Positions 43,362-52,300 of a stretch of 64,000 bases of DNA are shown piece by piece. The position numbers and the translations under genes were made by a program. Every line of letters begins with the position of its first letter. The stretch's first letter is position 1. Under the pieces are notes generated by a model that ran no database searches, was not told the origin of the DNA, and worked only from the letters and a program-made list of their open reading frames with translations. Origin of the DNA: an uncultured Bacteroidaceae bacterium (GTDB lineage Bacteria; Bacteroidota; Bacteroidia; Bacteroidales; Bacteroidaceae); assembly GCA_905235305.1 (NCBI GenBank), contig CAJOLC010000012.1:1-64000 (forward strand), given 5' to 3'.

Positions 43362-46300
43362 AAACGTATCACATCCCTCATCATACTGTGCCTCTGCACG
43401 TTCGTGGCCTTGGCTCAGAAAGTGACAGTAAGTGGTGTTGTCATGGACGGCACGATGAATGAACCTCTTCCAGGCGCAACGGTTGTGCTCCTTCAGCCAA
43501 AGGACAGCACTCAGGCTGCAGGTATCTCCAGCGATACAGAAGGCAAATTCAAACTCCCGTCCGTCAAGGCCGGCGATTACATTCTGCGCATCAGCTACAT
43601 CGGATTCAAGACATATTTCCGAAACGTTTCGTTGACGAAGGCCAACAAGGACGTCAATCTCGGCAACATCACACTGGAGGAGAACAGCAAGCTGATGAAG
43701 GAAGCCGAGGTGACAGCCAAGTTGGCTCAGATGGAAATGAATGCGGATACGTTCGTCTATAATGCCGAAGCCTTCCGAATGCCTGAGGGCTCCATGCTCG
43801 AAGAGCTCGTCAAGAAGCTGCCTGGAGCAGAGGTTGACGACGAGGGCAACATCAAGATAAACGGCAAGAGCGTCTCCAAGATAATGGTCGATGGCAAGGA
43901 ATACTTCCAGAACGACACGAAGATGGCGATGAAGAACCTGCCCTCCAAGCTCATCAAGAAGTTGAAGTCGTACGACAAGAAAAGTGACTACACCCGCATC
44001 ACGGGCATCGATGACGGCGAAGAGGAGACTGTGCTCGACCTTTCTGTCAAGAAGGGCGTGAAGGATGGATGGGTAGGAAACTTCGACGCCTCGTATGGCA
44101 CGGAGGACCGCTATTCGGCCAGGGGCAACGTGAACCGCTTCCTGGACAACAGCTATATGTCCGTCATCGGTAGCCGCAACAACGTCAACGACGGCAGAGG
44201 TCGTTGGGGAGGAGGCAGCAACGGCATTGCCACAAGCACGATGGGCGGCGTTACTTTTGCCTGGGAGAACGGCAAGCCCGACTATTCGGCAGGCCTCCTG
44301 AAGCTCGGAGGCAATGTCCGATACGACAGCAACGACAGGTTTTCCGAAAGCCGAACGAACACCGAGATGTTCCTTCCCACAGGTACAAGCCAGTTCTCCA
44401 ACTCCAAGAACCAGGGCAACAACTGGGGCCAGAACTTCAACGCCAACTTCCGTCTCGAATGGTTCCCAGACAGCATGACTAACATTATGTTCCGTCCGAA
44501 CTTCAGCCACTCAGATGGTAACAGCTCGTCCAACAATCGTAGCGTCACCTTCAACCAGAGTCCGTTCATTGCAGGAATGACGGACCCGGTGGAAGAGTAT
44601 AAGACATGGGACGACACCGAAGGCATCCGCGTCAACGGCAACGAGCGTGTCAACTCTGGAGACTACCATTCCAACAACGTCAACGGCGACCTGCAAATCA
44701 ACCGACGCATTGTTGTGCCTGGCCGAAACCTCACCCTTAACCTCGGCGGCTCATATAGCGAGAGCGACAACAAGTCGTATAGTCGCTCGATGATACGCTA
44801 CTATCAGCGCGGCGACGCTGACGCCGACTACCAGAACACTGCTTCCCCTTCGAAGAACTACAACTATCAGGGGCGCTTGAGCTATACAGAGCCTATACTG
44901 AAGGGACTCGTGGCTCAGGTAAGCTACCAGATGCAGTACCGCTTCCAGGACAGCGACCGCGAGATGCTCGTCTATCAGGAGTTGGAGAAAGCCCTTGCAG
45001 AGAAAGGCCTCATCGACGTGACTGCCCGCGACCTGGCCGACGGTTTCTACCGCGGAGTTTCACTCGCAGACTATGGCATCGACCTGACAAAATTGGAGAG
45101 GGACATCGATAATAGCCAGTACGCCACATACAAGGAGCTGAATCAGGACGTGAACTTCATGCTCCGCTACAACACTAAGTACGAGAACGGAGGTGAACTC
45201 TTCTGGAATGCCGGTGTGAACTTCCAGCCGCAACGTACTGATATGGAGTACGACAAGCGCGGCATCCATGTCGATACGACACGGCATATTCAGAACTGGG
45301 CGCCACGCTTCGACCTCAGATGGAAGATATCGAACACCAGCCAACTGCGTATTCGTTACTTCGGACGTATGTCCCAACCGTCGATGACCGACCTTATCGA
45401 AGTGATGGACAACAGTAATCCTCTCTACGTCAGCACAGGTAATGCTGGCCTGAAGAGTTCGTGGAACGACAGCTTCAATGCAGAGTACAACAACTACATC
45501 CCCGACCGTCAGATGGGTTGGTTCCTGGGTGGATGGGGCAACATAAACCGACGTTCCATCAGCAACGCCACCATTTACGACACGGCATCCGGCATCAGTT
45601 ACGCCCGTCCCATGAATATCGACGGCGGTTGGAATGTCCGTTCGTGGATGGGATTCAATACGGCTTTGGATAAAGGCAAGCACATCAACCTCAACTGGAA
45701 CCAGAACATCAACCACAGCAACAACGTGGGTTACATCAGCAGCGAGATAGACGAACGCGCGCATCAGTTCATTGATGGCACGGTAGACATGAATGGGCTG
45801 TTCCGGTTCATGGACGAGAACGACCTTCTCCGCAAGTCTACCACCCGCACTACAGACCTGGGCGAGAACCTCCGACTCAACTATCGCAACGACTTGATAG
45901 AGGTCGGCGTGAACGGCGGCATGAACTATCAGCACGCCCGCAACGCCCTTCAGAAGAACGGCAACCGCGACACTTGGTTCTTCAACTATGGTGGCAACGT
46001 GGTCATCAACACTCCTTGGGACATGCAGTTCAGCAGCGACATTTCGCAGCAAAGCCGCCGCGGTTACGACGATGCTTCGATGAACACCAACGAGCTTATC
46101 TGGAACGCCCAGCTCAGCCAGAACTTCCTCAAGTCGAAGAATGCCACTGTGCGTGTACAATGGTACGACATCCTGCGCGAACGCTCGAGCATCAGCCGCA
46201 ACCTGAGTGCCACTTCCCGCTCCGACTCATGGAACAACGCCATCCATAGCTATGTGATGGTGACGCTCAGCTATCGCTTTAACCTGATGGGCAGCAAGGA

Positions 46301-46391
46301 GGCGCGTGCCGCAGGCTTCAATGGTGGCGGCGGAAACCGTGGCTTCGGCGGTCCTGGTGGCCCTGGTGGTCGTGGCGGCGGACGCTTCTGA
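43359..46391 (+). CDS. Outer-membrane beta-barrel protein with N-terminal carboxypeptidase-like domain and Gly-rich tail
   Basis: 1010 residues starting at GTG. Signal peptide (1-19, FVALAQ), carboxypeptidase-regulatory-like domain (VTVSGVVMDGTMNEPLPGAT..., about 21-110), plug-like region (ADTFVYNAEAFRMPEGSMLEE; GKSVSKIMVDGKEYF), then a long barrel of the same broad family as the protein at 1602. After the last strand (VMVTLSYRFNLMG) comes a roughly 30-residue tail rich in Gly (GGPGGPGGRGGGRF), unusual because barrels normally end at the last strand. An in-frame stop at 43344 leaves GTG 43359 as the only start before the signal peptide. No SusD partner; the ligand is unknown. Confidence 0.85.
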   Translation: MKRITSLIILCLCTFVALAQKVTVSGVVMDGTMNEPLPGATVVLLQPKDSTQAAGISSDTEGKFKLPSVKAGDYILRISYIGFKTYFRNVSLTKANKDVNLGNITLEENSKLMKEAEVTAKLAQMEMNADTFVYNAEAFRMPEGSMLEELVKKLPGAEVDDEGNIKINGKSVSKIMVDGKEYFQNDTKMAMKNLPSKLIKKLKSYDKKSDYTRITGIDDGEEETVLDLSVKKGVKDGWVGNFDASYGTEDRYSARGNVNRFLDNSYMSVIGSRNNVNDGRGRWGGGSNGIATSTMGGVTFAWENGKPDYSAGLLKLGGNVRYDSNDRFSESRTNTEMFLPTGTSQFSNSKNQGNNWGQNFNANFRLEWFPDSMTNIMFRPNFSHSDGNSSSNNRSVTFNQSPFIAGMTDPVEEYKTWDDTEGIRVNGNERVNSGDYHSNNVNGDLQINRRIVVPGRNLTLNLGGSYSESDNKSYSRSMIRYYQRGDADADYQNTASPSKNYNYQGRLSYTEPILKGLVAQVSYQMQYRFQDSDREMLVYQELEKALAEKGLIDVTARDLADGFYRGVSLADYGIDLTKLERDIDNSQYATYKELNQDVNFMLRYNTKYENGGELFWNAGVNFQPQRTDMEYDKRGIHVDTTRHIQNWAPRFDLRWKISNTSQLRIRYFGRMSQPSMTDLIEVMDNSNPLYVSTGNAGLKSSWNDSFNAEYNNYIPDRQMGWFLGGWGNINRRSISNATIYDTASGISYARPMNIDGGWNVRSWMGFNTALDKGKHINLNWNQNINHSNNVGYISSEIDERAHQFIDGTVDMNGLFRFMDENDLLRKSTTRTTDLGENLRLNYRNDLIEVGVNGGMNYQHARNALQKNGNRDTWFFNYGGNVVINTPWDMQFSSDISQQSRRGYDDASMNTNELIWNAQLSQNFLKSKNATVRVQWYDILRERSSISRNLSATSRSDSWNNAIHSYVMVTLSYRFNLMGSKEARAAGFNGGGGNRGFGGPGGPGGRGGGRF

Positions 46392-46453
46392 CGGATAGTC
46401 CCTTTTATAGTCCTTGCCACAGTCCTGCAAGCCTTACAGGTCAGCACAGAATT

Positions 46454-46491
46454 AAAAAAAGCAACCCGGGGCACGAATGCCACCGGATTGC
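46454..46491 (-). terminator. Terminator of the initiator tRNA gene
   Basis: Read on the minus strand, GCAATCCGG (46491-46483) pairs with CCGGGTTGC (46469-46461) with one G-U, followed by seven T (46460-46454). It lies 11 nt after the tRNA 3' end. Confidence 0.8.
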
Positions 46492-46502
46492 TACCACCCT
46501 CG

Positions 46503-46575
46503 TTGCGGGAGCCCGACTCGAACGGGCGACCTCCAGGTTATGAGCCTGACGAGCTACCAACTGCTCTACCCCGCG
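46503..46575 (-). tRNA. Initiator tRNA-Met (CAT)
   Basis: A 73-nt cloverleaf with anticodon CAT in loop CTCATAA. Initiator marks are present: the unpaired C1 x A72 end (CGCGGGG against TCCCGCA) and the A11-T24 pair in the D stem (GAGC/GCTC). The T arm is GCCCG-TTCGAGT-CGGGC. The anticodon stem is TCAGG/CCTGG, so the three pairs above the loop are A-U, G-C, G-C and not three G-C. CCA is not encoded. Confidence 0.93.
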
Positions 46576-46717
46576 ATGTTCTTCATTTGCGGCTGCAAAG
46601 GTAAGACTAAAATCCTGAATCGCCAAATTATTTCCCTAAAATTTGCTCCTCCGAACGTTTTTTTCTGCCAACTTTTGCACAAAATACACTCATTTGAGCA
46701 TTTTTAACACCCGATAC

Positions 46718-46749
46718 TTGCACATATCAAAGGAAATGTGCTAACTTTG
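46718..46749 (+). promoter_or_regulatory. Promoter of the TetR gene, short leader
   Basis: TTG (46718-46720), 21 nt and TAACTTTG (46742-46749). The ATG at 46758 follows 8 nt after the box, giving a near-leaderless transcript, as for thiD. Confidence 0.8.
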
Positions 46750-46757
46750 CAATCGGA

Positions 46758-47363
46758 ATGGCAGTAGTAAAGACTCGCATAAAGTTAGTGGATGTTGCGC
46801 GACAGCTGTTCGCCAAGAAAGGTCTTGAGAACACCACGATGAACGACATTGCCTTGGCTTCGGGCAAAGGTCGACGCACATTGTATACCTATTTCAAGAG
46901 CAAGGAGGAGATTTACTGGGCTGTCATCGAAGGCGAACTGGAACGCATCAACGAAAGGATGAACGAGGTGGCAATGCAGCTGATGGAGCCTGAGGACAAA
47001 CTTGTGGAGATCATCTACACACACCTCAACATGATAAAGGAAGCTGTGCAACGAAACGGAAACCTCCGCGCAGAGTTCTTCCGCAACATCGTCATGGTGG
47101 AGAAGGTGCGCAAGAACTTCGACAGAAACGAGCAGCGACTCTTTGCATCCATCATGGCAGAAGGCGTGCAGCAGGGGCGCTTCGAGATAGACAGCATCCC
47201 GCTATGCTCCGACATCATGCACTACTGCATCAAAGGGCTGGAGATACCGTACATCTACGGCCGCCTAGCCGACGGAATGCCGCAAGGCATGAGTGGTATC
47301 GTGCAGAAGCTTATACATAAGGCACTGATACGGCAAGAGAAGCGCATCAGCCAGTACTTATAA
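46758..47363 (+). CDS. TetR/AcrR-family transcriptional regulator
   Basis: 201 residues. The N-terminal helix-turn-helix (VDVARQLFAKKGLENTTMNDIALASGKGRRTLYTYFKSKEE, about 10-52) is typical of TetR regulators; the C-terminal ligand domain is helical and not assignable. It lies 87 nt before fabG on the same strand, across a repeat tract. Control of fatty-acid or envelope genes is possible from this position, but only as inference. Confidence 0.9.
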   Translation: MAVVKTRIKLVDVARQLFAKKGLENTTMNDIALASGKGRRTLYTYFKSKEEIYWAVIEGELERINERMNEVAMQLMEPEDKLVEIIYTHLNMIKEAVQRNGNLRAEFFRNIVMVEKVRKNFDRNEQRLFASIMAEGVQQGRFEIDSIPLCSDIMHYCIKGLEIPYIYGRLADGMPQGMSGIVQKLIHKALIRQEKRISQYL

Positions 47364-47450
47364 AAAGGTGAAAAGGTAAAAAGGTGCGAAGGTTAATCGT
47401 CAAATAGTAAATAAAATAGAAGATAGTAAATCGTCAAATAGTGAATAAGA
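47364..47450. repeat. AAAGGTGAAAAGG and AAATAGTAAATCGTC repeat tract before fabG
   Basis: Contains AAAAGGTGAAAAGGTAAAAA followed by two copies of TCGTCAAATAGTRAATAA (47397- and 47431-), ending directly at the fabG ATG. A related AAATAGTAAATCGTTAAATA tract precedes lpxD (60966-61004). Confidence 0.7.
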
Positions 47451-48209
47451 ATGGGATTATTAGAAGGAAAGACAGCACTCATCACGGGTGCAGCACGTGG
47501 CATCGGTAAGGCCATTGCCATGAAGTTTGCCTCTGAAGGTGCAAACATAGCATTCACAGACCTTGTGCTTAACGACGAAATGGCTGCCGGACTGGAAGCC
47601 ACACGCAAGGAAATCGAGGCAGTCGGCGTGACCTGTCGCGCTTATGCCGGCAATGCAGCCGACTTCGCAGCTACCGAAGAGATTGTAAATAAGATAAAGG
47701 AAGACTTCGGAACCATTGATGTCCTCGTCAACAACGCCGGCATCACGAAGGACGGCCTCATGCTCCGCATGACGGAGCAGCAGTGGGATGCCGTCATCAA
47801 CGTCAACCTCAAGAGCACCTTCAACTTCACGCATGCATGCATCCCCGTCATGATGCGGCAGCGTAAAGGCAGCATCATCAACATGGCCAGCGTGGTCGGC
47901 GTGCACGGCAATGCAGGCCAGGCAAACTATGCTGCCTCGAAGGCCGGCATGATTGCCCTGGCAAAGAGCGTCGCACAGGAGATGGGTCCCAAGGGGATAC
48001 GCGCCAACGCCATTGCTCCCGGCTTCATCGAGACAGCCATGACGGCGCAACTCAGCGAGGAGATTCGCGAGGAGTGGAAGAAGAAGATACCCCTTCGCCG
48101 TGGCGGACAGGTCGAGGATATTGCCAACGTGGCAACCTTCCTCGCCAGCGACATGAGCAGCTACGTCAGCGGACAGGTCATTCAGGTTGACGGCGGAATG
48201 AATATGTAG
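47451..48209 (+). CDS. fabG: 3-oxoacyl-[acyl-carrier-protein] reductase
   Basis: 252 residues, classical short-chain dehydrogenase. Cofactor motif TGAARGIG (13-20), NNAG, catalytic Ser in NMASVVGVHG, YAASK (Tyr/Lys), and C-terminal VSGQVIQVDGGMNM typical of FabG. It reduces 3-oxoacyl-ACP with NADPH in fatty-acid elongation. Confidence 0.93.
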   Translation: MGLLEGKTALITGAARGIGKAIAMKFASEGANIAFTDLVLNDEMAAGLEATRKEIEAVGVTCRAYAGNAADFAATEEIVNKIKEDFGTIDVLVNNAGITKDGLMLRMTEQQWDAVINVNLKSTFNFTHACIPVMMRQRKGSIINMASVVGVHGNAGQANYAASKAGMIALAKSVAQEMGPKGIRANAIAPGFIETAMTAQLSEEIREEWKKKIPLRRGGQVEDIANVATFLASDMSSYVSGQVIQVDGGMNM

Positions 48210-48211
48210 AA

Positions 48212-48346
48212 GGCCTCACCACCGCCCCCTCTCCGAGGAGAAGGGAGGAAGGAAGCATAGCCTTCCGTGAGGGCGGAAACAGGAAAACAACAGATATCAT
48301 GGAAAATTTCAGTTCCCCTCTCCTCGGAGAGGGGTTAGGGGTGAGG
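48212..48346. repeat. GC-rich palindromic repeats around the RluA-family start
   Basis: GCCCCCTCTCCGAGGAGAAG (48232-) and CCCCTCTCCTCGGAGAGGGG (48315-48334) are copies of a palindromic CTCTCC-GAG element. The second is in frame and codes for SSPLLGEGLGVR at the protein N terminus. A short GGAAGG...CCTTCC hairpin lies between them. Confidence 0.75.
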
Positions 48347-49024
48347 CTTCTCTACGAAGATAATCACTTGATAATAGTATCAAAGAAAGCAGGGGACATC
48401 GTGCAGGGAGACAAAACCGGCGATGTCCCCTTGTCTGATATTGTGAAGGCTTACCTGAAGGACAAGTATCAGAAGCCCGGCGCTGCCTGGCTCGGCGTCG
48501 TCCACAGGCTGGACCGTCCCGTCAGCGGCATAGTCCTGTTCGCCAAGACAAGCAAGGCCCTGCCCAGGCTCAATAAGATGTTTGCCGAGCATCAGGCAGT
48601 CCGGAAGACCTACCTCGCCATCGTCTGTAACCGTCCTCCGCAGCCGGAAGCGACACTCACACACTGGCTGACGCGCAACGAGAGGCAGAACATAGCCCGA
48701 GCCTACGAGCGTGAGGTGCCCGGCAGCAAGCAGGCCGTCCTCCATTATCGGCTGGTGTCTGGGAGCGACCGTTATTACCTCCTCGAGATAGAACTGCAGA
48801 CGGGCCGCCATCATCAGATACGTTGTCAGCTCGCCAAGATAGGCTGCCCCATCAAGGGTGACCTGAAGTACGGAGCCCCGCGCAGCAATCCCGACGGCAG
48901 CATATCGCTTCATGCCTGGCGGCTTAGGCTGGAGCATCCCGTCTCGCATATACCTGTCGAGGTCGAGGCACCCGTCCCCTCCGACCGTCTTTGGCAGGAG
49001 ATAACGAAGCCCCTCATGCGTTGA
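48299..49024 (+). CDS. RluA-family pseudouridine synthase
   Basis: 241 residues. Catalytic motif HRLDRPVSGIVLFAKT with the essential Asp, and the C-terminal ELQTGRHHQIRCQLAKIGCPIKGD block. No S4 domain, so it resembles the short RluA/TruC-type enzymes that modify rRNA or tRNA uridines. Residues 4-15 come from an inserted repeat. The natural start before the insert may have been just before LLYEDNHLIIV; a GTG at 48341 inside the repeat would serve equally, so the start is uncertain. Confidence 0.9.
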   Translation: MENFSSPLLGEGLGVRLLYEDNHLIIVSKKAGDIVQGDKTGDVPLSDIVKAYLKDKYQKPGAAWLGVVHRLDRPVSGIVLFAKTSKALPRLNKMFAEHQAVRKTYLAIVCNRPPQPEATLTHWLTRNERQNIARAYEREVPGSKQAVLHYRLVSGSDRYYLLEIELQTGRHHQIRCQLAKIGCPIKGDLKYGAPRSNPDGSISLHAWRLRLEHPVSHIPVEVEAPVPSDRLWQEITKPLMR

Positions 49025-49052
49025 TGCCCCGACATAGCATGGAGGGTTGTTT

Positions 49053-49118
49053 GAACATACATGTATATTCAATTGCACATACATGTACATTCAATTGCAC
49101 ATACATGTATGTTCAAGC
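49053..49118. repeat. 22-bp tandem array A5 (three units)
   Basis: Three 22-bp units (49053, 49075, 49097) with ACATACATGTATRTTC cores and CAATTGCA linkers. Preceded by GGGTTGTTT exactly as array A1. The unit CAATTGCACATACATGTACA-TT matches the A2 unit CAATGGCACATGCATGCGTA-TT at most positions. It starts 28 nt after the pseudouridine synthase stop. Confidence 0.9.
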
Positions 49119-49252
49119 CATAGTGGAGGATGTACCGAGCAAGTAGCTTCGGGCGGGCGATAAATGCTGTTCTTACGACCGTTTAGGGCGGATGCTTCCC
49201 TGCTTTCATGCAATTTTTGGACGTTTTATATGGCAGTGTGAAGAGTTTTTCG

Positions 49253-49260
49253 TACCTTTG
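49253..49260 (+). promoter_or_regulatory. -7 box for tamB-tamL
   Basis: TACCTTTG, 97 nt before ATG 49358. The leader contains a run of GTCCATAGT repeats (49299-49333). A clear -33 element is not seen. Confidence 0.5.
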
Positions 49261-49357
49261 CGCGAAAGAATGAAGAGTTAAGGAGCCCATAGCCTTATAG
49301 TCCATAGTCTACAGTCCATAGTCCATAGTTGACTATCGTCGAGCTAAAGCTTCAAGG

Positions 49358-52300
49358 ATGAAACGTGTGCTGAAATATATTCTCAGGACGCTTCTCGCGC
49401 TGGTGTTGCTCGTTGTGATGCTTATCGCCAGCCTCTACCTGCCTCCGGTACAAAGGTGGGCAGTGAACAGGCTTACTGCCTATATTGAGGAGCAGACGGG
49501 GTTCGAAGTGTCTATCGGCAGCGTGCATCTGTCTCCCCTTCTCGATTTAAGCCTTGGGCAAGTCCATGTCGCCAAGCCGCCCACCGATGTCCTTGACGTG
49601 GAGCACGCCCTTGTGGACCTCGACCTGACGCGCTTGCTGACCTTGCACGTCGGCGTGGAGGCCATCGAGCTTCAGGGCGGCAGCATCCATACGACCGACC
49701 TCATCGAGACGCTCGCCATGGACGGCGACATCGGCAATCTGCGTATCGTGGCCGACGACATAGACCTCAGGAAGAAGAAGATCAATGTGAACGATGTCAC
49801 CTTGGACGGTTGTGTGCTCGACATGAAACTCCGCGAAGCCGCAGAAGAAGATACGACTGAGAGTGCGCCCCTCGATTGGCAGATCGATGTAGAGAAGCTT
49901 AATATCCGACAGAGCCGGATAGCTCTGCAGCTGCCTAACGATGCGATGCGCGTGGGTGCTGCCATCCGCGAGGCAAGCCTCGATGGAGGCGACATCAGCC
50001 TCAGTAATGGAATCTATCGTGTAGGCAAGGTCAGTCTCTCGGCAGACAGCCTTTCGTACGACATCCCGGGCTCGAACCCTGTCAAGGGCCTCGATGTCAA
50101 TCACCTCAGCTTCCGTGATGCAGAGCTCGACCTCGACAAACTCTCCTACAATCAAAATACGTCGGCACTCGATGTTCAGTTAAAGAGGCTTGCCTTCAAG
50201 GAGAAGAGCGGCTTCCAACTCAATAACCTTTCGGGCAATATCTCCCTTGATGCGACGCATCTCACGGCAAGTGGCCTTGACCTGAAGACGCCACACAGTT
50301 CTGCCAGCGGCAACCTTGACCTCGATTGGAATGCCTTCTCGCCTAAGGAGCGCGGCAGGCTGAAGGCCGACCTTCAGGCTTCCTTAGGACATCAGGATGT
50401 GCTGTGCCTTGCCGAAGCCTACATGCCAAAGGACCTCGCCAAGTGCTATCCGTCGCAGCCTTTGAAAATCGACCTCCTTGCGACAGGCAATATAGATGAC
50501 CTCTCGCTGCAGACCTGCAATGTGATGATGCCGTCAGTCATCGATGTCCGTATGGCAGGCCAGGTGCAGAACCTCACCGATAGCGCTCACATCGGGGCAG
50601 ACTTGAAGTGGGACATCACCACGATGGACCTGCGCTGCGTCAACCGCTATCTTGGTCTTAACGATGTGAACTTCCCCAAGATGACCATACATGCCGACAC
50701 GAAGCTGCGCGAGGCGTCGAAGCTCTATGCGGATGCCTTGCTGCAGGAAGGCAGAGGCAGGGCTCACGTCATAGCAGACGTCGACCTGAACTCCATGGCT
50801 TATCAGGGCAATGCCCGCATCAGCAATCTCCAACTTCACGACTTCCTGCCGAAGGACTCGCTCTATATGCTGACGGCCAACGCCAAGTTCAGCGGCAAAG
50901 GCACAGATATGCTGAGCCCACGCACCACGCTTCGCGCCCAGGCAGACATCGCCCACCTTGGCTATGCCTCATGGGACCTGGACAACATCCAGGCAGATTG
51001 TCGTCTGGAAGGAGGCAAGGCCATGGTCGAGCTCGGCAGCCAGAACGACCTGCTCCGTATGCAGGGATGCTTCAATGCATCCATAACAGACAGGAAACTG
51101 AAGGCTGTGGACTTCAATATGGACATGAGTCACATCGACCTTTATGCCCTTCATCTGGCGAGGAAACCGCTCTCGGCAAGCATGGTGATGCACGTGGACG
51201 GCGCTTCCGACTTCATGCAGACACATAGCCTAAAGGCAAACATCGAAGCCATCGAACTGACGACTGCCGACAGCATCATCTATCCGCTCGACCTTACACT
51301 CGATGCCAATCTGACGCCCGAACTAATCAACATGAAAGCGCTTGCCGGCGACCTCAGCCTCTCAGTATCTTCCAATCATGGACTCGACTCCCTGTTGGCT
51401 CGCTTCAATAGCTTCACGGGTGAGTTGCAGAGGGAGATAGACAGCCTTCGCATCCAGCAGGACGTGCTTCGCTCCTTGCTTCCGCACCTCGAGATGGAGC
51501 TTACATGTGGGCAGAGGAATCCGCTGAGCAACATCCTACGCCATGCCACCGGTTACAGCTTCCGCGACCTTTCCCTTCATCTCCTTTCCTCCCGCGAGGA
51601 GGGACTGAATGGCAAGGGACACATACACTCGCTCAATACCGGTGCCATCTTATTGGACAGCATCTATTGGAGGATAAGCCAGGAAGCGAACGGCATTGCG
51701 CTGGATGCTCGTGTAGCAAACGGGCCGAAGAACAGCATCGCTACCTTCATGTCGCAGATGCATGCCGCGCTGACCGAGACAGGAGCCAATGCCGATCTGA
51801 CCTTCTATGATGCTCAAGGGAAGAAGAGTGTGGACATCGGCATGGCTCTCGAATTGCTTGCCGATGGCTTCCGGGCACACTTCACACCACTCAATCCTAT
51901 CATCGCCTACCGTCGCTTCACGCTTAATGAGGACAACTTCATCAGCCTGACCCACGATGGGCGCCTCAGTGCCTTGGTCGATTTGCTGGCTGATGACGGC
52001 ACAGGCCTGAAGCTTTATACGACGCCGAACGAGGATGCCCAGCAGGATGTGTCGCTCAGTGTCAATCACTTCAATGTGGGTGAGCTTACGGATGTGATTC
52101 CCTTCATGCCCGACCTGAGCGGCTTCCTCCACGGCGATTACCACTTCATGCAGGCCGACAGCACGATTACCGTCTCGACGGAGATGACGGTGCGCGATAT
52201 GGCGTACAACGGCGTCCGCATTGGCGATATAGGCCTTAATGGCGTCTATTTCCCCAATTCCGACGGCTCGCACTACGTTGACGGCATCGTTACGCTTGAC

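Noticed and set aside
46477..46707. A 76-residue plus-strand frame
   Set aside because: It lies across the minus-strand initiator tRNA and its terminator.
48212..48346. Riboswitch or attenuator before the RluA-family gene
   Set aside because: The hairpins are copies of a dispersed GC-rich repeat, one of which is coding; no known riboswitch core was recognised.
261..49118. 22-bp arrays considered as CRISPR arrays
   Set aside because: Units are contiguous with no unique spacers, and no cas genes are in the window.
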